Shown here: positions 1 to 5,583 of the stretch, one piece after another
Layout of the letters: the number at the start of each line of letters is the position of its first letter
Position numbering within the stretch: position 1 is the first letter of the stretch
Assembly: GCA_020426065.1 (NCBI GenBank)
Contig: JAGQQT010000296.1
Coordinates: 1 to 5,583 of the forward strand
DNA from: Planctomycetaceae bacterium
Lineage (GTDB): Bacteria; Planctomycetota; Planctomycetia; Planctomycetales; Planctomycetaceae
DNA: 5,583 nt
Direction of reading: 5' to 3'
Made by a program: the position numbers and the translations under genes
The notes under the pieces: model-generated
Database searches by the model: none
Told to the model about the DNA's origin: nothing
Seen by the model: the letters and a program-made list of their open reading frames with translations, nothing else

Positions 1-1
1 C

Positions 2-307
2 ATGCTTGCCAGCTCGGTGAGCGGGGGAATTCAATCCCGGTCGGACCGGAATGAATCTGCTAAAGCCGCGTCCGGTCAGGACTTCCGGCAAACTCTTGAG
101 CAGATAGCCGCCAAAGAAACTCAGGATGTGGGCGAAACCACACTCGATACGGAACGCGATGCCGACGGTCGCTCGACCTGGGCATTTTCCGCTCATCCCG
201 ATGAGGACACCGAAAACGGCCCCTCCGCTGAACGTCGCCAAAAGCCACGGCCCTTGTCGATCAACCCCGACGAACATCTGGGACAGCATCTGGATCTGAA
301 CGGCTGA
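2..307 (+). CDS. Uncertain partial open frame, hydrophilic C-terminal fragment
   Basis: A frame open from the window edge to a TGA at 305-307, encoding about 101 hydrophilic residues rich in Asp, Glu, Ser, Arg and Gln. It includes a helix-like stretch DFRQTLEQIAAKE and ends HLGQHLDLNG. I do not recognise the family. The ATG at position 2 may be internal, with the true start outside the window, and no ribosome binding site can be judged. If real, the gene converges on the beta-barrel gene with only 16 bp between the stops and no hairpin there. The minus strand is open in the same codon register (ATG at 289 running off the edge, glycine-rich and hydrophobic), so one of the two is a shadow. I prefer the plus frame weakly, because no Shine-Dalgarno site precedes the minus-strand ATG while the other genes here have one. 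Confidence 0.35.
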   Translation: MLASSVSGGIQSRSDRNESAKAASGQDFRQTLEQIAAKETQDVGETTLDTERDADGRSTWAFSAHPDEDTENGPSAERRQKPRPLSINPDEHLGQHLDLNG

Positions 308-323
308 ACTTTCCGATCAGTCA

Positions 324-1262
324 TCAGTCATACAGGTAGAAATCTAGCTGAGCAAAAATCCCCTGGTAGATGGGGGAGTCGGTTGCCATTGCCACTGTTG
401 ATGGAGCGGGGAACCTGACAGAGTTGGTCACCTGGTTGGGAGCGGTGGCGATGTTGGTCATCACCAGAAACTGATAACCAATCCGGCAGCTGGCTGAACT
501 GTTAATGTGATAGACCCCGGTCAACTGCAGTTCACCCACAAACGCGGGGACATCTTTTCGGGCCACGACTGAGATAGCCCCCTGGGTTTCAGAATAGGAT
601 GTCTGCACCTGATTATGATAAAGCCCGGCTTTCACCAGAGCTTCCAGTGAGAACGGCCCGACATCAGCCAGCACCGCATCCAGACCACACTGCACGCCAG
701 TCAGATAATTGTTGGCACCAAAAGCGACATGATTATTGGTGCCGGGATTGCCAATTCTCTCAAAATATCCCGCCAGCTGATCTCGGGAACGGATATGCCG
801 AACACCCCAGAACCATTCCAGATCTGGATTGACGGCACAACGGGAGTTAATTTCGTAGTTGGTTAACTCCGCTCCATATTCCAGGTTGGCTGCGACGGGA
901 AAGTCAACCAGCCCACTGCCAAACGGCTGTGTGTTGAATACAATTCCGCCCGGATCGGTGTAACTTTCGCCAAAGTGAAATCCATCGAGGTGGAAATAAC
1001 GGAACTCAATCCGTTTGCAGTCACTGATCTGCCCGAACAGTGAAAGCTCCCAGCCGGTATCTTCTCCCTGCTGGACATCCTGAGCAGTCAGTTCAGCACT
1101 GCTGGTCGAAAAAATGACATCATCCGCGAAATTTGACCGCTGCAGATAAAGAGCGCCCGTGCGAACTTCAATGGCGTCGAAGTGTTCCCGTAGATCTGCC
1201 TGGACAGCAGAAGCGGTGAGCAGGCTCACTCCCAGAATGAATCCAGTATATCGAAATGTCAT
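324..1262 (-). CDS. BBP7-like outer-membrane beta-barrel protein
   Basis: A 312-residue exported protein, probably an outer-membrane beta-barrel. I chose the ATG at 1262 because GGAG lies 8 nt upstream (1271-1274) and it begins directly with a Sec signal peptide: MTFRYT, a hydrophobic core, then cleavage near SAVQA|DLRE at residue 22. The frame stays open to an ATG at 1340, but that adds a polar 26-residue leader and is less likely. The mature protein is rich in aromatic, alternating beta-strand segments (WELSLFGQI at 71-79, RIEFRYFHLDGF at 85-96, LEWFWGVRHI at 148-157, RIGYQFLVM at 260-268) and ends in the aromatic strand AQLDFYLYD. An early GALYLQRSN (36-44) and the strand pattern resemble the BBP7/Lpg1974-like barrel families expanded in planctomycetes. 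Four cysteines (82, 142, 192, 259) could form disulfides. A pore or structural role is inferred; the substrate is unknown. It is divergent from the glycosidase gene. Confidence 0.8.
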   Translation of the reverse strand: MTFRYTGFILGVSLLTASAVQADLREHFDAIEVRTGALYLQRSNFADDVIFSTSSAELTAQDVQQGEDTGWELSLFGQISDCKRIEFRYFHLDGFHFGESYTDPGGIVFNTQPFGSGLVDFPVAANLEYGAELTNYEINSRCAVNPDLEWFWGVRHIRSRDQLAGYFERIGNPGTNNHVAFGANNYLTGVQCGLDAVLADVGPFSLEALVKAGLYHNQVQTSYSETQGAISVVARKDVPAFVGELQLTGVYHINSSASCRIGYQFLVMTNIATAPNQVTNSVRFPAPSTVAMATDSPIYQGIFAQLDFYLYD

Positions 1263-1270
1263 TTTACGAT

Positions 1271-1274
1271 CTCC
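1271..1274 (-). promoter_or_regulatory. Shine-Dalgarno site that fixes the barrel-protein start
   Basis: On the minus strand this reads GGAG, with 8 nt to the ATG at 1262. It selects that ATG, which opens directly into the signal peptide, over the upstream in-frame ATG at 1340. Confidence 0.7.
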
Positions 1275-1467
1275 GCGCAGGCTGTCCGTACCAATGAAGG
1301 TTTCTCTAGAAGCATCGGATTTCACTGCAGACGTCATCATCTCTGCGCTCCACTCTTTCCGTCAGACGCACAGAGGAAATACACGATTACGTTATAAAAG
1401 GACTATCCGGGATAATGCATCGACATAAAACCGGGTGAACCGTCATAACCTGAATCGATGCCTCGCA

Positions 1468-1496
1468 AATCATTTCCTGACTGAAGTGAATCATTT
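1468..1496. repeat. Direct repeat AATCATTT with 21-bp period
   Basis: AATCATTT occurs at 1468-1475 and again at 1489-1496, giving a start-to-start distance of 21 bp, about two helical turns. It sits in the divergent intergenic region, 138 bp before the glycosidase ATG. This spacing suits two protomers bound on one DNA face, so it could be an operator. An 8-bp match in an AT-rich stretch can also arise by chance. Confidence 0.3.
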
Positions 1497-1633
1497 GACG
1501 GAATGGAAAAGATGATCTTCACAACAGTACTCCGGGCAGCCACTGCACCTCACTACAGGATGTGGACAGGAACCGTTATGCTGATCGAACTGGAAATCCC
1601 TCTCCCCGGTAGTTTCAGAGGGCCAGATTTCTC

Positions 1634-4600
1634 ATGCAACCTGACAGGAAAATGTCGATGTCGACCTCGCTCCGCACGCTGATCTGTCTGCTGGCATTTC
1701 TCAGTTTTCTATTGCTGCCCGGCATTCTCCCGGCGAATGATGCCATTGACCTGATGTCTTCGGACCAGCCATTTGCCGGCTGGAAATTCGATAACGGCCA
1801 GGAGTTTCCCGGGGCCACCGGCAAGCTCGAACTGATTACCGAAGAGGGCCAACCTACACTCAAACTGTATGGAGATTTCTCCAAGGGGGGCGCCTACGTG
1901 CAAACCCTGAAAACGGTTGATGAGGTTTCCACCGAAACGGTCGAGTTCGAGATCAAGGTTCCGCCGGGTGTGGGAAAGGTCACGATGCGGCTGATTGATG
2001 GAACCGGACAATGCCATCAGCTCGACATCCGCCTGAATGACAAAGGAGGCTGGCAGCGTTATTCACTTCCGCTGGCACGATACTTCTCCTCGCTCGAAGC
2101 CGGGGCTCCCATGGATATTGTGACCCGCTATGAAAAATGGTCCGGGGCCAATAACGGGAAATGGCACCAGCCGCTCAATCTGCTGGTCTTCCTGGCTGGT
2201 AAAGAGGTGATGAAGGAAGGCAGCATTTCGGTTCGCAACATCCACCTTGTTCCCACTCCCCACAAAACGGAAGTGGCAGCGGAGATGCGTCTGGATGATG
2301 TCAGTGAAACCGAGACCGGAAGCTGGAACTACAACAACGGAGATGAATTCCAGGGAGCGAAAGGTGGTTTGACTCCGATTGTGACCGAACATGGTCCCGG
2401 ACTGGCTTTGCAGGCGGACTTCTCGGCAGGCGGGCGTTATGTCGGGGTGCGGCGAAACATTGGAACCAATGGCGTCAAGCAGACCAGCATGGTTCGATTC
2501 CAGGCCCGCTCAGACCAGCTGAAACAGTATTCGGTCCGGCTGGTTGATGAAACCGGACAATGCCATCAACGAGGCGGATTGCAATTCCCGGCAGATGGCA
2601 AGTGGCACGAGGTCACACTCGATCCGCTGAAAATCTCCGGTGGCGAACACTGGGGCGGGGCCGATGACGGCCAATGGCATGGTGCACTGCAGTTGATCGA
2701 GATCATGCTCAGCACCGGGTCCGCCGAGAAATCCCCGATCAAACTGGAGCTGACCGATCTGCATGCCGATGTGATCATCGAAGCCCAGGAATCGGGAATG
2801 GCCTGGAATTGTGACTTTGCCTCCAGCGAGAACTGGAAAACATCTGGAGACGTTTCGGTAGTCAAAGAAGGAGAGAATTCCGTCCTGCAACTGTCACGTT
2901 CTCTGGAGAATCTCCCAACCCAAACAACGGCTACTGGCCCCAGCTTTTCAGTCAATCCCGGCACATGGAAAGTAAGCTATCGGGATCAGGCTAAACTGCA
3001 TTCTCCGGACAATTCCTTTCACGCAGGCGTCTCTCTGCAGGTAGCAGACGGAAGCGGGAAGCTGTTGGAATTATTCCCGCTCGGCATCCGTTACGGCGCT
3101 GCGGATTGGGCCGACACTGAGAAGATGCTTTCGTTTCCCTCCGGCTCTGCACAAGCCTGGCTGAAAGTCGAAATGCAGAAGACTTATGGAACTTATCAGA
3201 TTGATGATATCAGTGTGGCCCGACTGGAAGTCCAGCCACCCGAACCGATCGTGAAGGATGTCCGGATTGCCTCATCGGCAATTGGCAATCTGTTCCTGCC
3301 GGATCAGCCGGTTGAATTTCAGCTGACAGTCAACACGGCAAAACCACTCGCTGCTGCAGAGCGTGTTGCCCGGATGACGGTGCGTGATTACCGGGGCAAT
3401 GAAGTTCTCACCGGAATCAATGCTCCTCTGACAGGCAGCGGCAATTCTTATACTGGCTCAGTCCAGTTGAATGGCCAGCAGATTCAGCTCAATCAGTTTT
3501 ACGAGCTCCATGTCGAAGTCCCCCAGGGTGTGGGGGGAGTGTTCAAGGAATTCGCAGGCTTTGCCATTCTTCAGGAAGCAGCCTCGAAACAATTTGCCCC
3601 CGAGCAGATTCCTTTCACGATTCGCAACTGGGACAGCCGCATCCGGGATTACTTCTTTCTGGCAGATCGACTGGGGCTGCGGATGTTTGGCGTGTGGGGT
3701 GGCTGGCAGTATCAACCTCCTTACAAACCACAGCTGCCCGGACTGGAATACTGCGAACAGCTGGACGCAAAATGGATCACGGGGACTCCGGCCGCAGATG
3801 TCGAGCGGAATGGTTTCAAGAATGTCTCTGAGGAAGCATTGCGGGAAGGAATGAAGAACTTCCTGAATGCCTACGCTCAAAAAGGTCTGGCCATGATTGC
3901 GATGGGAAATGAACCTCACGGCACCGGCCAGGTCGTGCTGGATAACGTCCGGGCATATAAGGCCATTTATGAAACGGTGAAAGCATTTGATCCAGAGATT
4001 CATGTGATCGGCACGTCCGTTGAGCCAAACGAGGAATACTTTCGGGCGGGATATCAGAACTATCTCGACTCCTACGATTTTCACGTTTACGAGCACTACA
4101 CCTCGGTCCGCAAGGCGATGCAGGAGTATCGGGAGTTGATGAAAAAATATGATGCGGTCAAACCGATTCACTCCACTGAACTCGGCTTGAACAGCGCTGG
4201 CCAGGCCCGCTTGACCGTGGCGATTGAACTGATCAAAAAGTGCACGGTCTTCTTCGCCGAAGGAGGTGAGACGGTCAGCTGGTTTACGATTCAGTATCCC
4301 GATACGGAAGGTAAAGCCCGCGGACAGTTTGGCGATGCCCACTGTGTCTTTGACTGCAAGTTCAACAACTACAATCCCCGGCTCGATGCAATCGCCTATT
4401 ACAATATGATCAACTCGTTGCTGGAAAAGAAGTTTGTCCACGAGGAGCAACGACCGGATGGAACCCAGGTGTACCTGTTCCGGAATCAGTCTGGCCAGAG
4501 TCTGTACGTAGCCTGGAATGACACGCAGGAAACCGCAGCCAGGCTCGAAATCCCTGAAGAGTCGCGAGTGGAAATCATCCGCATCGATGGCGCCCGAGAC

Positions 4601-4675
4601 TTCAAAGTCTCTGGCCCACAGGGGTTGACTTACGATGTGGGAGTTGAGCCGGTACTGGTGTTGTTCAGCAACTGA
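1634..4675 (+). CDS. Exported multi-module clan GH-A glycoside hydrolase
   Basis: A 1013-residue secreted enzyme, predicted to cut a polysaccharide or glycoside with retention. Order: Sec signal peptide (to about residue 35, near LPA|NDA); two homologous jelly-roll-like modules (about 49-206 and 229-378) sharing NGxEFxGAxG, DFSxGGxYV, TGQCHQ and WxGAxxGxWH; a third carbohydrate-binding-like module (386-530, ending YQIDDISVAR); an Ig-like domain (533-647); a TIM barrel (about 655-935); and a C-terminal beta-sandwich. The likely acid/base is E760 in MGNEPHG after strand 4. The likely nucleophile is E849 in HSTELG after strand 7, 89 residues later, a normal clan GH-A spacing. H817 lies in strand 6 and W883 in strand 8. 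The exact GH family and substrate are not recognisable. Start: ATG 1634 is the longest frame and has AGAGGG 11 nt upstream; ATG 1658 (residue 9) has AGGA at 1646-1649 with ideal 8-nt spacing and keeps the whole signal peptide, so it is at least as likely. Confidence 0.85.
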   Translation: MQPDRKMSMSTSLRTLICLLAFLSFLLLPGILPANDAIDLMSSDQPFAGWKFDNGQEFPGATGKLELITEEGQPTLKLYGDFSKGGAYVQTLKTVDEVSTETVEFEIKVPPGVGKVTMRLIDGTGQCHQLDIRLNDKGGWQRYSLPLARYFSSLEAGAPMDIVTRYEKWSGANNGKWHQPLNLLVFLAGKEVMKEGSISVRNIHLVPTPHKTEVAAEMRLDDVSETETGSWNYNNGDEFQGAKGGLTPIVTEHGPGLALQADFSAGGRYVGVRRNIGTNGVKQTSMVRFQARSDQLKQYSVRLVDETGQCHQRGGLQFPADGKWHEVTLDPLKISGGEHWGGADDGQWHGALQLIEIMLSTGSAEKSPIKLELTDLHADVIIEAQESGMAWNCDFASSENWKTSGDVSVVKEGENSVLQLSRSLENLPTQTTATGPSFSVNPGTWKVSYRDQAKLHSPDNSFHAGVSLQVADGSGKLLELFPLGIRYGAADWADTEKMLSFPSGSAQAWLKVEMQKTYGTYQIDDISVARLEVQPPEPIVKDVRIASSAIGNLFLPDQPVEFQLTVNTAKPLAAAERVARMTVRDYRGNEVLTGINAPLTGSGNSYTGSVQLNGQQIQLNQFYELHVEVPQGVGGVFKEFAGFAILQEAASKQFAPEQIPFTIRNWDSRIRDYFFLADRLGLRMFGVWGGWQYQPPYKPQLPGLEYCEQLDAKWITGTPAADVERNGFKNVSEEALREGMKNFLNAYAQKGLAMIAMGNEPHGTGQVVLDNVRAYKAIYETVKAFDPEIHVIGTSVEPNEEYFRAGYQNYLDSYDFHVYEHYTSVRKAMQEYRELMKKYDAVKPIHSTELGLNSAGQARLTVAIELIKKCTVFFAEGGETVSWFTIQYPDTEGKARGQFGDAHCVFDCKFNNYNPRLDAIAYYNMINSLLEKKFVHEEQRPDGTQVYLFRNQSGQSLYVAWNDTQETAARLEIPEESRVEIIRIDGARDFKVSGPQGLTYDVGVEPVLVLFSN
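1646..1649 (+). promoter_or_regulatory. Possible Shine-Dalgarno site for an internal glycosidase start
   Basis: AGGA, 8 nt before the ATG at 1658 and only 2 nt before the ATG at 1652. It supports initiation at 1658, residue 9 of the longest frame. The competing site for the ATG at 1634 is AGAGGG at 1617-1622, with an 11-nt gap. Confidence 0.45.
1988..2019 (+). repeat. Copy 1 of the 32-nt intragenic repeat (RLxDxTGQCHQ core)
   Basis: This segment encodes RLIDGTGQCHQ, residues 119-129 of the glycosidase's first module. It matches 2537-2568 at 30 of 32 bases, with mismatches at 1994 and 2001. The surrounding modules are clearly homologous as protein but much more diverged as DNA. Confidence 0.8.
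2537..2568 (+). repeat. Copy 2 of the 32-nt intragenic repeat (RLxDxTGQCHQ core)
   Basis: This segment encodes RLVDETGQCHQ, residues 302-312 of the second module, with only two base differences from 1988-2019. The 18 bases at 2551-2568 are identical to 2002-2019. The two copies lie 549 nt apart, in frame (183 codons), consistent with a module-sized tandem duplication. Confidence 0.8.
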
Positions 4676-4690
4676 TCCACAGCATGTGGA
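4676..4690 (+). terminator. Hairpin directly after the glycosidase stop
   Basis: TCCACA-GCA-TGTGGA is a perfect 6-bp stem with a 3-nt loop, starting at the base after the TGA. No T-tract follows (GAAAACTTCC), so it is not a classical intrinsic terminator. It could stabilise the 3' end, attenuate read-through into the DUF1579 gene 57 nt further on, or be chance. Confidence 0.3.
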
Positions 4691-4747
4691 GAAAACTTCC
4701 AATACAATAAGTTCCGCAACACGATTTTTCTGCTGAAAGGAATCCTG

Positions 4748-5353
4748 ATGTCTCGCTCCCTTAATGTTTTCTTTGGCATCGTGACAGGTTGCTGTTTGCT
4801 GCTTTCGAACGGAGCGACTTTGGCACAACCTCCCGCCGATGCGGAGGGAATTGCTCAGCTGTTTATTGCGCACGCGACACCCGGCAAACCGCATCAGCAG
4901 TTACAGCAGATGGTTGGCTCCTGGAAAACGATCACACATGATTACCAGTCGAATCCAGGTCAGGTCATCAAGTCCGAGGGAACTTCCGTCTTCACCTCCA
5001 TAATGGAAGGCCGGTTCGTTAAGCATGTCCATCATTCGACTCTCAATGGCCAGCCTTTTGAAGGCTTTGGCCTGAGCGGGTATGACAACACACAAAAAAA
5101 GTTTGTCGGCTTCTGGGTCGACAATATGGGAACCGGGTTTCTCCCGCTCGACGGGACTTATGATGAAACCACACGCACCTGGACCGAACAGGGGGACTAT
5201 CACTCTCCCCTCGGGAAAATGTCTTTCCAAGCCCTGACCCAGCTGAAAGATGATGACCACATGGGATTTACCATGTTTCTGCTGCCCGAGGGAGGCGAGG
5301 AGGTCAAAATCCTGGAAATTGAATACACCCGCCAGAATCCATCCGATCAGTAA
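4748..5353 (+). CDS. Exported DUF1579 family protein
   Basis: A 201-residue protein with a Sec signal peptide (hydrophobic core about residues 7-20, cleavage near ATLA|QPP at 26-27) and one DUF1579 domain over roughly residues 45-195. Family hallmarks visible in order are TPGKPHQQLQQMVGSW (44-59), EGRFVKH (87-93), GLSGYDNTQKKFVGFWVDNM (108-127), GTGFLPLDGTYDE (128-140) and a C-terminal ILEIEYTR (188-195). The alternating beta pattern suggests a small barrel-like fold, but the biochemical role of the family is not known to me. Length is as expected for a full domain plus signal. The start is well supported by AAGGA (4737-4741), 6 nt before the ATG. It lies 72 bp after the glycosidase with a hairpin between, so co-transcription is possible but unproven. 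A -10-like TACAAT at 4703-4708 has no convincing -35. Confidence 0.88.
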   Translation: MSRSLNVFFGIVTGCCLLLSNGATLAQPPADAEGIAQLFIAHATPGKPHQQLQQMVGSWKTITHDYQSNPGQVIKSEGTSVFTSIMEGRFVKHVHHSTLNGQPFEGFGLSGYDNTQKKFVGFWVDNMGTGFLPLDGTYDETTRTWTEQGDYHSPLGKMSFQALTQLKDDDHMGFTMFLLPEGGEEVKILEIEYTRQNPSDQ

Positions 5354-5354
5354 G

Positions 5355-5366
5355 AATTGATCAATT
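5355..5366. repeat. Perfect 12-bp palindrome after the DUF1579 stop
   Basis: AATTGATCAATT begins 2 bp after the TAA stop. It is a perfect palindrome with no spacer and is followed by TT. It could be a protein-binding site for the downstream gene or a weak 3'-end fold. The AT-rich stem is too weak to call a terminator alone. Confidence 0.35.
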
Positions 5367-5375
5367 TTCGGCATT

Positions 5376-5407
5376 ATCGGCCAAGATTTACTTGGCAGAG
5401 AGCCGAT
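5376..5407 (+). terminator. Nested inverted repeats between DUF1579 and the last gene
   Basis: GCCAAG-ATTTA-CTTGGC (5380-5396) is a perfect 6-bp stem with a 5-nt loop. ATCGGC (5376-5381) can also pair with GCCGAT (5402-5407) around a shortened inner stem. No run of T follows closely, so termination is only a possibility. The 3' arm overlaps the -35 hexamer proposed for the next gene, so it could equally act in regulation. Confidence 0.3.
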
Positions 5408-5420
5408 GAATCTTTATTAT
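5392..5420 (+). promoter_or_regulatory. Candidate sigma70-like promoter for the last gene
   Basis: TTGGCA (5392-5397, 5 of 6 to TTGACA), a 17-bp spacer, then TATTAT (5415-5420, 5 of 6 to TATAAT). Transcription would start near 5427, about 40 nt before the ATG at 5471. Spacing and position are both ideal. It suggests the last gene is transcribed at least partly on its own. Confidence 0.5.
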
Positions 5421-5470
5421 GGACATAACTATCCACTATTGTCCTGCCCCCCACTTAAAGAGGTTCCTCC

Positions 5471-5583
5471 ATGATTTCCCGCCTGCATGGACATCTCGTC
5501 TCGTTCCTGGTTGTGACTGCGTTTTCGCTGGTCTGCGCCCCAGTTGGTGTTCAAGCCCAGCTGGAATTTGAAGCCGCACCCAT
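5471..5583 (+). CDS. N-terminus of an exported protein, cut by the window edge
   Basis: The first 37 codons of a gene running off the window. The ATG is preceded by AAAGAGG (5457-5463) with a 7-nt gap, a strong ribosome binding site. The product starts MISRLHGH, then has a hydrophobic core (residues 9-24) and a likely signal peptidase I site at VQA|QLEFEAAP (residue 29-30), so it is exported. Only about eight mature residues are visible, too few to name a family. A mature start of the LEFEAAP type is seen in some planctomycete secreted proteins, but that is memory, not proof. It lies 117 bp after the DUF1579 gene and has its own promoter candidate. Confidence 0.75.
   Translation, partial: MISRLHGHLVSFLVVTAFSLVCAPVGVQAQLEFEAAP

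Larger units (their letters stand above)
1263..1633. other. Divergent intergenic region, no supported gene
   Basis: About 370 bp lie between the divergent barrel and glycosidase genes and should contain both promoters. On the minus strand TATAAC (complement of 1391-1396) and CATTAT (complement of 1412-1417) are possible -10 hexamers, but neither has a convincing -35. On the plus strand TTGACG (1495-1500) resembles a -35, with no good -10 at 16-18 bp. An 8-bp direct repeat lies at 1468-1496. A short frame from the ATG at 1578 (34 codons) overlaps the start of the glycosidase in another frame and looks random. I see no RNA gene or known riboswitch. Confidence 0.6.

Noticed and set aside
1263..1340. 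Upstream extension of the barrel gene to the ATG at 1340
   Set aside because: The ATG at 1262 has GGAG at 8 nt and starts directly with a signal peptide. The extension would put 26 polar residues before the signal.
1495..1523. TTGACG as the -35 of a glycosidase promoter
   Set aside because: The sequences 16-18 bp downstream (CTTCAC, TTCACA, TCACAA) do not resemble a -10 hexamer.
4781..4792. A lipobox-like VTGC (residues 12-15) in the DUF1579 signal peptide
   Set aside because: The cysteine is very early, and the hydrophobic stretch continues after it (CLLLS). A signal peptidase I site near ATLA|Q fits better, so I do not call it a lipoprotein.
3458..4894. A 478-codon open frame on the minus strand across the glycosidase gene
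   Set aside because: It lies in the same codon register as the glycosidase, whose rare use of TTA, CTA and TCA leaves the complement free of stops. The translation shows no signal, domain or family motif, while the plus frame has clear catalytic motifs.
4901..5374. A 157-codon minus-strand frame across the DUF1579 gene
   Set aside because: It is antisense to a well-supported DUF1579 domain with a good ribosome binding site and has no recognisable features of its own.

Overview
This window probably comes from a member of the Planctomycetota. The reasons are a BBP7-type beta-barrel protein, a DUF1579 protein with a Sec signal peptide, and a large exported multi-module glycosidase. The DNA is moderately GC-rich, and most starts have a clear purine-rich Shine-Dalgarno site. 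The assignment rests on gene content read by eye; no marker gene is present.

Layout. Positions 1-307 hold the end of an open frame on the + strand whose coding status is uncertain, because the antisense strand is also open in the same codon register. A minus-strand gene (324-1262) encodes a signal-peptide-bearing outer-membrane beta-barrel-like protein. A divergent intergenic region of about 370 bp (1263-1633) follows; it carries an 8-bp direct repeat with a 21-bp period. The + strand then has three genes: a 1013-residue exported clan GH-A glycoside hydrolase with duplicated N-terminal jelly-roll-like modules (1634-4675), a DUF1579 protein (4748-5353), and the first 37 codons of another exported protein (5471 to the window edge). 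A hairpin sits directly after the glycosidase stop. The last gene has its own good sigma70-like promoter candidate.

Functional picture. All four confidently called genes carry N-terminal Sec signals, so the region is devoted to the cell envelope or the outside. The glycosidase probably binds and cuts a polysaccharide. Its two N-terminal modules share the TGQCHQ motif and a W-x-G-A...G-x-W-H motif, and the catalytic pair is E760 and E849. The barrel protein, transcribed divergently, could be an outer-membrane channel or structural protein, but nothing here proves a functional link. I see no tRNA, rRNA, CRISPR array, insertion sequence or clear sign of horizontal transfer. The best candidate for something undescribed is the glycosidase: its catalytic residues are clear, but I cannot place it in a numbered family.
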